Assembly (NCBI GenBank): GCA_034008185.1
Contig: CM067084.1
Location: 11,055,385-11,119,384, forward strand
DNA: 64,000 nt
Reading direction: 5' to 3'
DNA from: Gorsachius magnificus
Lineage: Eukaryota > Chordata > Aves > Pelecaniformes > Ardeidae
The number at the start of each line of letters is the position of its first letter. Within the stretch, counting starts at the first letter, position 1. Under the pieces are notes generated by a model. It worked only from the letters and a program-made list of their open reading frames with translations, was not told the origin of the DNA and ran no database searches. Both the position numbers and the translations under genes were made by a program. Shown here in pieces: positions 12,181-24,587 of the stretch.

Positions 12181-15100
12181 CAAATAGCATATTATTGCAG
12201 CTAGAGTTATTAATTAATGCCAGATCCAGTGCCCTTTGAAATCAAAGTGGTATTTTTAAGGCTGTGAACTTCAGACCACATACTCAAAGGCAAGGAGGTA
12301 TGTAAATGTAATGTGATTCCCTGTCCAAGATGAATACATGCTTCTGATCATATCTGTATGAAATATTTAGATCTTGGTTTAAAGCACTTCAGTGCTATTT
12401 TAACATAAAGCACATGAGTTGTCAGTCAGACTGTTTGGTCTTAGAGTTAGCCATGAAGCTGAGAACTTGGTAATCAAGAAAGTTCTAAAAGTAGCACTTA
12501 AGACTTTTCTTTTTGTTAAGAAATATTTTCAAATAAATTTTCCTCTTTGATTCTCAGATTCTGAACTCATGGTTTGCTAGGTCATTGGAAATGCTCTCCT
12601 TCAAAATTACTCACTCAGAATAATAAGACTCTTTATATAAAGTGGCCTATTATCATAAATGAATAAAGCGCAACCTCTTAAGCAAGTGGAGAAGATTGTA
12701 TGAAGTGTAGATCTCAGTCATGTACAGTATCTCCTTCAAACATGGGGAATTTTCAGGAAAATTAAAGTACTTCAAAAATTCTCTTTCCTTAATCTTTGCT
12801 AAAATTACTTGACTTATGTCATAAATCACTTCTAACTACCTAAGGTTATCTACTTTAAATGGTAATGAGCTTTATGTTTGAAACTTTACAGGATTGCTGG
12901 TAGGTAATTCTAGAAGAGCATCTTAAAAGAGAATTTGGGACTCTAAGCATTACAAAACAGAATGAGCTATTTAAATTAACAAGCAAGCTGTTAGTCAGAT
13001 TATCAATTAGTGTAGTGAAAAAAATATCATAGGTAAACTTCATTAATGTGTTGCACTAGAAACAGCTATTTCAACAATTTCTGTCATTAAAACTCTTTGA
13101 ATTCTACCCTGTCTCTTAGTCTATAAAATCATGTAGCTATACAGGATCAGGAAAGAGGAGAAGAGGAGGGGAAGAACGTAAAACGGAACTATTTGTAGCT
13201 TGAACTGGATGAAAAATAAAAAAAGATAAAATTATTTTTTCCATTTCCCCATAGCAAAACGCATGCAGCTAGTCTTGATTAACTATGTCACGAGCTAGCA
13301 AACAGATGGGAAGGAGTAAGTTTGAATTAAAAATACAATGCCAGTAGTTATCCACTTTTCAGGACAGATGAGGGAGTGACTATTACAGAAGCCTCCTGGC
13401 TAAAAACTTTCCATCTGCCTGTACAAAAGTTTGATAATACTCAGCTAGATCTTGAAAAACTGTCAGTTATGCTTTACATGGGTGACAATGCCAAGTAACG
13501 TAGTTTTAAAAAGCTCATCCATCAATCTAAGGTTATAGACTCTTTCTGGTAAGTGTGCAAATGGAAAAAAAAATGATGAAAGTATGAAGCAAACTTGCTT
13601 GTCTTGAACGAAATGGGATGTAGATTTAATCTGACGGCAACACATGTTCTGACGAACCAAAAAGGCCATCCAGGCCTGTGTGGTGATACTCATGCTTTTA
13701 TAATAATTTGAGCTTTCTGCTTTTCCGTTGCTCATTACGGAATGATGTTCCCAGACTCTGCAGGAAAAAAAGAATGTGTGTTCAACTCTTTCTGCTTTTT
13801 CCTTTGAGAACTTTCTGTGGATATAGCACCTGTGAAAAGAATTCAGCTTTTCTCTATATCTAATAGGGTTTTATTCTCCTGATTTGTTCTCCTATTTAAA
13901 GTCATATATCTGTCAACTGTTCATACATTCTCCTATACCGGAGCATCCAGAAAGCTGGCTTCAAATTCTTTTTTTGCAGTGATTCTAAGATTTGCACCTT
14001 TTGCCTTTCCTCATATATTATTTAGCCAAGTGTTATCTTGGTTGCCAGTATGTGTAAGAAAACAAGCAAGTTGTGGAGTATGTTTCTCATGCACTGCTAA
14101 CCACTCCGGAGAGAGAGATCAATGTATTTGGTACAACTAGTGTCATTGACCCAAATCCATTGGCCATTAACTCAGTTTTGCCAACATGAAAAGGGGCGAT
14201 ATTTCATATAGAAAGTTTCCACTCTGTGAAATTTGCTACCACAACAGCCCAGCCTGCCCATCCAAGCAAACGAACAAAGGCCATCTAACAAAACAGCAGT
14301 TAGTGTAAAACTGATGGTTTGGCAGGGTCTGTTACAACCAGATCATCTTTTCCAGGTCATTTGCCCATTATGGCAGAGTTGGATAAGGAAAGTTTTCCTG
14401 TGTAGACCGTAGGAAATTTGTACCAGTGCTCTGATTTTGTTCAGTTGAAAGAAGTATTTTGTTGTTGTAGACTGAGAGCGCTTGTGCAGATTTCTTTCCT
14501 ACAAGGAAAAGCCATTGGCTTTTGCTGGAGGGGAAAACACAGGCTTTATGGCCCATTATGGAAAATGTTGCAGTTCATTAAGATGCGGTGAGACAGGAGA
14601 AGGTGGTATAACTGAGTATATCAGCTTGCAGCGAATCTCTAATTCTTCATCAGTAGATTATGTTAGGTTAGTGACGTCCCTCTTTGCAGTGAAATCCCAA
14701 GGCTCTGCTTAGTCTTTTGTGGCATTGAAAATCCTTGTGATCTATTATCAGGTTATCCTTGAAAGAGTACTGTGTGTTTCACTCCTAGAAATGAGCAATC
14801 TGCTCTCTAGCACTCACCATTACAAGGAGTCATTTATTACAGCAGAATTTTGTCATTCAATTATGCTTTTGTATAGAGCGCACGGCCAAAAATCTCAATC
14901 ACAAGTGTCTAAAGTTGGTTAAAGAAGTTGTCGGTGTTCCAAACTTCAGAGACGCCGAGGTGCCTCAGTGCCAATGCTGGTGGCAGAGAGGAGCCCACCG
15001 CAATCATTTGCAGGCTTCTGATCCTTTTGCTTTTGCATTTTTCAGGCTATGAGCATTTTCCTATGGCACGTGAAATACTTTTCCTTCTTTTAGAAGTTTT

Positions 15101-15937
15101 CTCAGCATGCAGTGAACTGATAAAAGTGAAAAATATTTAGCTAAAGCTTTAATTACTTTAGCCTACTTATTATGTTCAACACCTTGCCGTATGCCTCATT
15201 TCAACTTCTTTTGATCCACGTTTTCATGAGAAAAACTGATTATAGGTATTACAGGTAGAGACCTGACTAACAGTAAGAGACTTGTGGCATAGCAGAAAAC
15301 CTGTCAAATTCGTAACCTAGTTGTTTTTATGAGATACGTTTTGTTATGCTATGTAGAAAAAGATTTAAATAACTGATCATTCCTTTCCCCAAATAGGTCA
15401 CCTTTCTTTTGGAGTTAACTGTTGCTAGCAGTTATAGTTTAACTGCTTTATGCCCGAGACAGGAATTCCTTATGTTTCTGTAGGCAGTAAATGATGTTTG
15501 TTAGGGGTAGATCAAGGTATTGACATAGCACGGTATCAGCAAAGCCAAGAGAACTTGTGTAGCCAAGATGGGTCTGGCTTTTGTTGAACCTTGTGAAATC
15601 CAGTAGCCAGGAACTACTTGTTCTTGCAGTTAGCCCATTCCTTTCTTAACCCACAGGCAAAGTAGAAGAATATCATAAAGCGATGGGAGGATGATGTAGA
15701 ACATCTATTCTGTTCGTTCCCAGAGGCTCAGAACAGGAGCTTCTGTGGCAGAAAATTCATCTTTGAGAGCATAGAGACCCTGGAAAGAGAGCAAAACCTC
15801 AAAATGGCATTGCTCGGGAAGGAAGCTTTGGACTTACTCTCTTTTAGAACCATCTGCTACTGGCTATTCTCTCAGCTTTTACTACTTCCCTCTTCAAGTC
15901 ACTCCACAGAATTGATTGTCCACCTTGCTCTCGCCAG
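12181..15937. other. Unique non-coding sequence, nothing recognised
   Basis: Single-copy DNA of mixed composition. Several 60-90-codon frames on both strands overlap one another and none has homology I can identify. No CR1 or LTR end was seen. Confidence 0.62.
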
Positions 15938-15956
15938 CCCCCCATCTGCTGGGGGG
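15938..15956. repeat. Perfect GC hairpin, 7-bp stem and 5-base loop
   Basis: CCCCCCA (15938-15944) pairs exactly with TGGGGGG (15950-15956) across the loop TCTGC, and one further G-T pair extends the stem. No oligo-T tail or other RNA-gene signal flanks it, so no function is assigned. Confidence 0.8.
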
Positions 15957-18900
15957 TCAGTAGTTGGCTAACGTGTGCAAGGGGCTGTTACAGACAGTAC
16001 GACGGAGACCAGTCCCCTCAGACCAGCAGTAAAAGTGGTGCACGGTCACCATTTGCATTACAAAAAGATTTTCATCTTTCTTTTATTTCAGCAACTTGGA
16101 TCACGATTTAGTTGTATTTATACTAGAAATAACATCTATCCAGATGAAGTCTTGATCTTTCAGTGTAACTTCTGGGTCAACAGTGTTATTAAGTCTTTTC
16201 CCTGCAACACGGTGCTATAAATGTGGCCCGACTTCATATAATCATTCCTGTTTTATAAAATGCAAGTTACTTCTATTTGTCATTGTCTCCTGTAAAACTC
16301 CCCTCATTCTAATTGTGTGTCATCCCTTTCCTTTTGTACTGAGAAAACATACTCCATTAACTGTCTGACTCATTCAGCAGTTACTGGTCCTGTGTTTCTG
16401 TGGTGCTGGTGCAATAGCTCTTTCTTTAGTGACTCCTTCTCTTCAGTCCTGGAATACTATAACAGGGTAGTGTTTGAACAGGTTAATTCTGGTGAACAAT
16501 TGTCGGTTATTCTTTTCAGAGAAGTAGTGAAAAGTCACATACAGCAGTGAAGCTTTCAAATTTTCATCACTGCACTGTACTGGGAACAGGGCCCTGCAAT
16601 TCCTTACCAAATATCCTGTTTGAATCTGGCAGCGAAAGACCATCATTAGAGAGGAGCAGTGATGGTGTGACAGCACCTTGGGCAAGCTCCCAGGTGCACG
16701 CAAAGGTCAGCGAGTGGATGAAAGGGGAGTGCAAGAATTAAATGAAAGGAGGAAGATGCCAGTGTTATGCTGACATTGTCATTAAGAAAATCACTGAATA
16801 CATGGCATGAGTCTGACATTTACCTTATACAGTGGTAGAAATCACTCCACTGTGTGTACTGCATGTTTTCCTGTTCAGTCAGCACATTGTACAGCTGTGA
16901 TAAAGGGGGCAGTAATCATTTCACAATAACAGTGATACAAAATTGTTCATTGACTCAGCTTTTTCTCCATTATATGAAATATGTTATAGCTGGCCATGTA
17001 AGTCAATTTCTTTCATTAGGCCTCTTTCCACCTCTACACATATCATGGCTGTAATCATCCTTTTAAAATGATTTCTCAGATGTTGCTCTTTTCTATAGAA
17101 ATTGCCCGCATTTCCTCTATCTTTCTCTTAAACAGGTATGTTCACTAAATTACTGTAACCAGGCAGCATACATTGTAAAGTCTGTTTTTAGTTATATAGC
17201 AAGAAAATTTCACTGTAATGCCACTTAATGAGAGGAGTCAGTCATCAGGCCTGAGGGACTGGTAAATCCCTCACGGACTGCGGTGTGGTGCATTTCTGCA
17301 TTCAGCAGTTTAATGTGCACGTGGAAGAGTTGACTCTCCATTGGACTCATCCAACTTACATCACTTTGGCAATATAAAGAGGTCATAAAAGGGTAAAACA
17401 GCCTTAGGAAATACTCCCCACTTTGGAGGTGTTCTGGGGTTGCAGGCAGGCCCAGAATGGTCAATTATCTGGCTCTTCTGGACAGGTGGATGGCTCGTAA
17501 GGGACGCTCGCAGCCAGAATATGAATTAGAGTAGCTTTAAACTTTCTCTGATTGATGCCAGGAGTTCAACAGGTTCCCAGGCAACCTGAAAATATAAGGA
17601 ATACAAAGGTGATTCAGAAAGTTTGGTAGTAAATTTCCCCCCTCTGGAACTCAGTACCAGAATTCATACAGAGTCTGAGGGTGGCAGAGTGGGAGGCCAG
17701 ATTTAATACTCAGCATTTAATCTTCTTGGAAGATGCTTGTAGCACTGAGCCAACAGCCCTTGGGGTATGGCACGTGGCCTGTTTATTTCAATTCCATGTC
17801 CTGGAAGTTTCATTCCTTCTGCTCTTTCTTTGTCTGCATTGGAAGGTCCATTTACACAAAGAATGGTATTAAAATTAATGTCCATCCAAAGACATAAAAA
17901 GATGCTTCAAATATCGATCAGTTATGTTTTACCACACGCTGATGGGATGTGCTGTAATAGTGCCTTTGCACGGACCGCCAAAAAGGGAGGAATGTTGGTG
18001 CTGGAGCACTAATCTTTGGTTATTGTTGTGAAATTATCACTGCAAAGGGGGAGGCAAGTCAAACTGAGATGTTCAGCCAAAGGATAGCTGTATTTCTACC
18101 AGTCCTACTGCTCCAGAAATTCTGTTTCTAGAGTCTGTCTTTTGTTCCTGTTCCTTCAGAGTGGAAATGTCTCCTGTTTCATTTGCTTTCCTATTTTCAG
18201 CAGTTTCTGTGACAATGTCACATAGTCATTTCTGCTAAATGATCATAATTGTTAGCTTGAGCTTGTTGGGTGTTTAACAAGTGCATAACCTACCAAAATT
18301 AACAACAGGCTGCGAAAAAATGAACAACGCATTTATTCTTATTTCTGTGTGCTTTGAAAAGATGTGCTGCAACTAACCATTTTCAGTTAAAACATGAACA
18401 CTTAAAAAAAAAAAAGAGGGGGGAGCTGAATTTAATATCCATAATATAACAAGTGGGAATGAATGCAATCATACTATACTTTTAAAAAGCTGGATGCTTG
18501 TTACAATATGAGAATTTTACACTCATGATATTTTTGCTACAAAAGTAGTTTCATCGTAATAATCAAAGTACATGAGTTGCAGCTGGTATGCATGTATACA
18601 TTTTTATAGTTTATATGTATATTATATTTTTATATATTTATACATTATTAAATATATCAAAATGTTTGTATGTAGAAAAATATCTCTTATATTTATATTC
18701 TAAAAGAAACCTGTCATCAGAAAGTCAAAATGCCTAAAGTGTTGGAATCATCATTCTAACTGATTCGGGAAAGTCCTGATGATGGTGACCGGGTACCATG
18801 GTTAGAATCATATTATAAATGCATAAGAGCAAGACAGGAAAATTATGGAGAGAGAAGACTTCTCAGTGTGACAAAATGCCTACTGCAGGTATCAAGTGGG

Positions 18901-19539
18901 CTTTGAAGAAATTCCAGTTGCTGCTGGAAGAGGCTAAGTTGTGTCTTGAAAAGATAACAATAAATAATATCCAGTAAGCTTTAATCATGGGCAATTTAAA
19001 ATAGCTTTCTTAGCCAAGGTCATACTTGTAACATGTGATGAGAAATGTTAAATGTAGAAGCTTTATAGCAACAAGCATGTTTTGTTTCAGAAAAGGATCT
19101 CTTTTCTGAGGCTGTCAAACCTTTCCGAATGGGAAATAATCACCCAATACTAATTACCACAAAAAATGAAATAACCCAGCATTAAAATGCTGGTTTATCT
19201 GGTAGATCTCGTCCCTAAACAGATAAAACAGGGTGGTGCTTGAAACCGAGTTACCGTCCAGATTGTGCAGCACGCTGTCTGATTTCCCTGAGCTTTTTAA
19301 AGAGATGTATCTCTCTGGTATAGATCCCCGTGGTCTACTTACAGAGAAATTTCATTACCATGCTGTGCGGTCCTCACGGTGCTGAAAGTAAAATATTGGA
19401 TTGACAGGCACTCGTTGTGGAGGAGGGCTTATTGATGATGGAAAGACTGATTCAATCTCTAATCCTGAAGAACGACCTGCCACCTGGAGTGATAGTATAC
19501 AGATGGGTGCAATCTAAACTCTCTTTCCGCCTCAAGTTG
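15957..19539. other. Unique non-coding sequence with AT-rich tract
   Basis: A12 lies at 18404-18415 followed by a G-rich stretch. An AT-rich tract at about 18590-18660 is dominated by TATA/ATAT words. A polypyrimidine-AG at about 16070-16091 resembles a splice acceptor but leads into no supportable exon. Open frames reach about 86 codons with no family match. Confidence 0.6.
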
Positions 19540-19805
19540 CATTTGGCTGTAGATTAACAATGTGATTCCATATAATGAAGATGGTTGTTCGGTGTGGTGG
19601 CAATTTTCCATTACTGACATGCAATGTCAACAGTTCTGACAAAGCTATAAGGACAATGTTTAAATGTGCTACATCTGGCTGGGACAGTTGCCAGGTTATT
19701 AACAGCCCCATTAAAATTACCTGCAGAGATCTGCTTTGGTAGAAGAGAACGTAGAGCACTGTTTCCCCTGCAACTATCTCCACAGGCATAATAACAGTCC
19801 GGTGG
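19540..19805. promoter_or_regulatory. Candidate conserved non-coding element
   Basis: A complex block free of simple repeats, with motifs such as TTATTAACAG, CATTAAAATTACC and CTGACATGCAATGTCA, the last forming a short interrupted dyad around 19613-19628. Two minus-strand frames stay open through it in different phases, which argues against coding. The texture resembles vertebrate enhancers. I cannot test conservation here. Confidence 0.25.
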
Positions 19806-19847
19806 CACACACTTGGAATAATACAGTGTTATGGTAGTGGTAGCAGC

Positions 19848-19863
19848 TTTTTTTTTTTTTTTT
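19848..19863 (+). repeat. Poly(T) run, 16 bases, followed by CAG
   Basis: Sixteen T residues run straight into CAG, giving a chance splice-acceptor look. No exon was identified downstream. Confidence 0.9.
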
Positions 19864-19914
19864 CAGTTTTATTTTGGTGAGGGAATATTTTATAGCTCTA
19901 ATTGTATTGAATCT

Positions 19915-19990
19915 AATTCCTGTGGCCTTACTCAGGCAAATACCCTGTTGAAGTCAATGACAATTTCACCTTAGGGTGGAGTTACATCAG
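19915..19990. repeat. Fragment of an old palindromic amniote repeat
   Basis: The words CCTTACTCAGGCAAA, TTGAAGTCAATG and GGAGTTACATCAGTA occur in the order I know from an ancient, widely dispersed palindromic family of reptile and bird genomes, whose centre reads like CCATTGA-GTCAATGG. The copy is diverged and only one arm is clear. It is probably a remnant of a non-autonomous DNA transposon. The family identity is from memory and approximate. Confidence 0.5.
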
Positions 19991-20519
19991 TAGGTCTTGA
20001 TTTTATTAATATTTCCAATAAAAATACTCTGAAGATATATGCAGACATAGAAACATTTTTAAAGCGATATATGAATGTCATTTTAATTATCCTTTTTTTT
20101 CTTCCCTTTCCTCTTGAATGACTATGTAACACTCCCAGTGAAGCAAATATAATACGAAAGGGTTTTAAGGCATTTTTCTGAGTAAGAGTAAATGGCCATG
20201 CTGTCCCAGAGGACACTGCAGAAGGCACAGCACATTTTCTGGTGAGACTCCCCCATTCCTTCTGAATGCAGAGGGAACACTTGCCAGTATAGTGATAAAT
20301 GGGCTTGTGATCCTAGCTCTCTATAAGCAGTTTTTAGTTCAAGTTGAAACATTCCCTCTAAGTTCAGTACCGGAATGCTAGAGAAGGTTCTCGCACCCTC
20401 TCTCTTACCAATCTGTATAGTGTCTGCCGTAATTTACTTCCCAGTTGTGTCTCTCCATGTATGTCTGTAGGATCTCTGCATACTGAATAATCCAGCAGCT
20501 GCCTGCTTCTCATCCGTAT
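19991..20519. other. Unique non-coding sequence, nothing recognised
   Basis: Single-copy DNA with a T-rich patch near 20092-20115. Minus-strand frames (19971-20228, 20122-20352) overlap in different phases and have no motif. Confidence 0.6.
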
Positions 20520-20665
20520 AGCTTGCGGACAAAAGTCCATGGCTTGTGGTGAGGTTACTTGGAGGTGCCGGGCGGTGCGCTGCCTCGCCGGGCATGCTTG
20601 GCAGGGCTGTGCTGGGGGCAGCGTTGAAATACTGACTACACCTGCCTTTGGACGCTTCCCGTCCG
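20520..20665. promoter_or_regulatory. Small CpG-rich patch
   Basis: About ten CpGs fall within 146 bases, with GC-rich words such as GCCGGGCGG and TCGCCGGGC and GC well above the flanks. It is too short for a classical CpG island. It could be a promoter or enhancer of an unannotated transcript, or the remnant of a GC-rich repeat. No TATA box with a following exon was recognised. Confidence 0.3.
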
Positions 20666-22734
20666 TGTTGGCAGCAAGTGTGATCTTCAGGATGACTTTG
20701 GGGGTTAGTTCATAATGTACAATGAGAAAAGGAGCCCAAATGTGGTCACCTTAGCTTATTACGGGTATGTGATCAATGGTGTCAATAAAAAACTGGGGGC
20801 AATTCACATCTGGTTATAGTTCTCTTCTCTGGGATGCTGTGGTGAGTAAATGCATTTCTTTGCAGCCTGAAGAAAAATACAAGTCTTTGAGCACTTTTGT
20901 GTCAGGGTGCACAGGCTTTAGTTTGTGTCCCTTCTGCTTCAGCTGCCTGAACCAGTGGAAGAGTTTTCAAAAATCTGGGGCAATGCAAGGGCTCTTGACA
21001 TTTATTAAACTTGGAACTTTCCACATGTGGCAGAAATGGAAGACTAAGTTTAGAACGAGCAATATGACTTAATGTCTGTTATGCCATATGTTTTTCCTCC
21101 TGCTGCTGTACCAGAGAAAAGGGATGTGGAATAACTTGACCTCATTCTGACCGTGGCTGTGTTTGTAACTCCTTGGGGCTGTTACAGCCACATGAAGAAT
21201 TCTCATTCTGCTGCACCACAGAATAGGCAGATAAAATACACGCCTGTGACAGGACCTGGAGCAAAGGGAGTACAGTTTTGCACCTGAATGCCACCTACAT
21301 GTCTGCCATGAACACCCTGAAACATATATTGCCTCTTATTTAAAGTTAATTATTTTTTTAAGTACCTGTGTAGCTCTTGGACTACCGTGATATGAGTTAT
21401 AGCAATATGCAAGCTATGTTTTGCAGGTCATAAGAACTGAGTTGTTTGTGTATGGAGTAGGTGATGTGAAGAGTTCTGTGCAAAGACAAGGGATAAAATC
21501 TATGTAAATTTTATTTGACTTGGAGCTTGTATCAAGTAATGGATGGTTCTATGCTTTAGAAGTAAGAAATAAAAACTCGTGAAGGCTAGTCATTTCGTAG
21601 TGTTCAGTGACACTCAGATTCACACTTTCACCCGTCTTACTGTCCGGTGGTAGCACAGAAGTAGAAACACAAGCGTGCTGTCTGGACTATCAGGCTAGGG
21701 AGAGGGAGGGTCAGTCTCGCAACTGAGCTTTCTTAATTTGTTATATGTTTTATTCACATACTGAGATAGGGGTAGGTCTCTCAATCCAGTTTAGGAGAAG
21801 AAATGGCTAAGAAAAAAAAAAGTAAGTAGTAAAATATCTAGCTTTCCCACCTGCAGTGAGAAGTTCCAGTGACTGAACATCCAATTGTGCTCCATGCACA
21901 CAGTATTGATTTAAAGAGGCACCTTCCAGTTGAAATGGTGGGGTAGTTCCATAGCAAATATGCAAAGATCTGTTTTCACATGACTTCTTGTGACTTGTAT
22001 CTGTACTAGCAATTTAGCCTCATACTTTTAATGTAAATGTCTTTTACTTAGACTGTGTTGGAACTAACAAATTACATTATTTAAACCAAAAAAGTAAAGA
22101 AAAATGTTATGCTGCTATTTTTGCTGTAACTACCACTAATTTTCTCATTTCAAAATTGAAATAGTCAATTATAGTCTATTTCACTTTCAGGTTCCAATAT
22201 TTGAGTAGATTTTTTTAAAATCTTTTCTAAAACAAGAAGTACTTTACCTTCTGATGGAGAGGGAGGAATCATCCGTATCCATCTCAAGTATATTTCAATT
22301 AACTGTATTTTTATGAAGCTCATTTGTATAGAAATTAATATTTGAGACAAATCTGATTAAATGGTGTCTCTAGGGACAGATATATAAACCAGAGTATTGC
22401 AAGCTCAGTTTGGTTTTTCTTCTAGAGACCCTGAGATTGTCGTAGAATATTTACCCTAAACTATATGGTTAAATTAGTTGCCTGGTGATATTGTACTAGG
22501 TAGATACGACAGTACCTGTGTTTAGATACTACTCATAGTAATGGGTATATAAGAGGAATGGTACTAGTCCTATTAGTACACTGGCTAGCTACAGCCAGAT
22601 AATTCCTTTCTTTTAAAATTAATACTGTCTCAATTTTTCATAGTAGGTCAGACATAATTTTCATTTCTTTTTCTATCCCTTCTCAGACACTGATAACTAA
22701 TGATGGCTCTCTTACATTTCAGGGTCCTATTGTA
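20666..22734. other. Unique non-coding sequence, nothing recognised
   Basis: Single-copy DNA. A 98-codon plus frame at 20776-21072 starts on a non-ATG codon and has no recognised domain. No transposon end was seen. Confidence 0.62.
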
Positions 22735-23160
22735 GTTTCAGCTGTCTTTTTCTTTCTTTCTTCTTCAATGAGTTTGACTCTTTGAGCTCTCTTTTCTTTG
22801 CCATTTCCCTTCACTTTTTGTTACTTGGCTTTTATTTAGCTTCACACCTTGCCTCATCTTGCTCCTTTTCATTGACATGACTTTTTTTTATTTGTAGTTC
22901 TGGATCAGTTCCCTCACTTACAGCCTTGGTCATTGTCTCTTCTTGATGTGGGACTTACCTGACCCTTCTTTTCTTCATGGTCTACTAGCTGCAAATTTAT
23001 CTTCTTTAATAATCAGCTTATTTTGTCTACATCACCCTGTCTGTTGAGCTCTGTCTTTTGTCATAGTTCTACAACCTCTAATTTATCTACATAAGATCTT
23101 CTCTCATTTGATTTTCTTACCTTCCACTCTAAGATTGTGTTTATACTCATGGCTATGCCA
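22735..23160 (+). other. Pyrimidine-rich segment
   Basis: The plus strand is strongly T/C-biased over about 420 bases, opening with a degenerate TTTC microsatellite near 22745-22765. Such strand asymmetry can mark an old retrotransposon, but I find no reverse-transcriptase motif in the three plus frames. Origin unknown. Confidence 0.5.
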
Positions 23161-24587
23161 GGTAATGGGCTAAAGCCAAAGCTCATCACAGTCTGGATCT
23201 ACACATCCATATGGCTGGTAGGATATAAATGTCCCTGTATTTAGTAGTCACACAGTACCTAAAAATCCTTGCTTTCTTTGTAGCAAGTGGTGCTTAAACC
23301 CTCTGAAAAAGGTTATCTGAAGTCTGCTCAAGATGGGATATCTAGTAGCAGCCACTCAGGCAGAGCTGTGTTCTTCCAACCTACAGGACTGTCATCTTCT
23401 CAGGTCAGCACTACAGAGTTGAGTAAGCCTGACTTTTAAGGTTGCCCAAAGACAGTGCCTTAGTATGTGTTAGTAAAATGGGCCAAAACTTTGTTGAATA
23501 CTTAGACAAAGTATTGTACCATCTGAGGTGTCTTCTCTTCCCCTGTATACCGATTCTGAAGGCCTTTGAACTGCACAGAATTACAGGAGAAACCCCCTCC
23601 CTTCCAGCCCTGAAACAGAGACCAGGTAGAAATCTTGCTCAGCATGATTTGTTTATCACTAATTTGCTTGCTTTCTCCTTGATTCCTCTGCCTGTTTTTC
23701 TCAGTAGTTGTTCTGACGTCTTCCTTGCTTTCTCTTTTCTTCCTCTCTTCCTTTTTTTCCTTCAGATATTTCGTGGTCTCGTGTCATCCTTATAAAAAAA
23801 AAAAAAAAACCAAAAAAACCCCCTCATTTCACCTTTCCAACCACCATATGGCAAGTATCAGACTTGGATATGTAAAGTCTCTATGATATTATTAAAAGAA
23901 TAAATGTTTCCAGGAGTTATGTTATTATGTAATTTCCAAATGTTGATCTCAAGAAAAATACTACAAGTAATGATGGGACCCAGACATATTTTTGCATAGG
24001 TTTCCTTACCAGATCAAGGCATAACCAGTACAGATGTGAAAGTAATGAGCATGTTGTAGAAATTCGGTCGTTAAAAGTGCACCACACAAAGAACCATCAA
24101 ACAACTGTGATAGCCTGATTAAGAATTTGAGGTTAAGAAATGGAAGGTTAAGAAATGAGTCCATTGCTTCACTTTAAAGACATGCAAAAAAATAGATATT
24201 TAGTAAACCAGTTGGTGAAGTAAACTGAAAATACTGATTGCTTGCAGATCTAAAAATCATTTCTGTGTAAGCAGGAAAGCTATTAGGATGACCCTCAGGC
24301 TTCATAGGTAAATAATAACTTAAAAGGGACCGTTAGTGTAATACCTGAAAGGAAAAGATAGGGTGACAGGCAAAGACAGCCACATCATGGAAGTTAGCAA
24401 CTGAAGGGATTAAGTAAGAACTATTAATGTTTAATCTGTGTTAGAATTTATAAAGGAAATTTAGATCTTGAGGGCCTTGAGGAACTCTAGGGTGGAGATT
24501 CAAAGCAGGTTTCTAGCAGTCCAAGATTCTGGAGTTGTCATTCAGTGGTAGTAGGGAGAAAATTCGTACTGAATTTTAAGATAAGTT
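23161..24587. other. Non-coding sequence with an orphan splice-acceptor-like site and poly(A)
   Basis: At about 23712-23765 a CTGAC branch-point-like word is followed by a long polypyrimidine tract ending in TTCAG. A16 begins 28 bases later (23794-23809), then CC, A7 and a C run. A 117-codon frame (23442-23795) spans the site and has no known domain. Two copies of GGTTAAGAAATG lie at 24131-24142 and 24146-24157. No supportable exon was found. Confidence 0.5.

Noticed and set aside
16671..16695. Phrase ACCTTGGGCAAGCTCCCAGG resembling the MIR SINE core
   Set aside because: The match is short and the expected flanking MIR sequence is absent.
18752..18807. Inverted words ATTCTAAC and GTTAGAAT as a possible hairpin
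   Set aside because: Only 8 bp pair across a 40-base loop and the pairing does not extend.
23442..23795. 117-codon plus-strand frame ending in a hydrophobic tail
   Set aside because: The hydrophobic end is only the polypyrimidine tract read as Phe/Leu/Ser; no motif.
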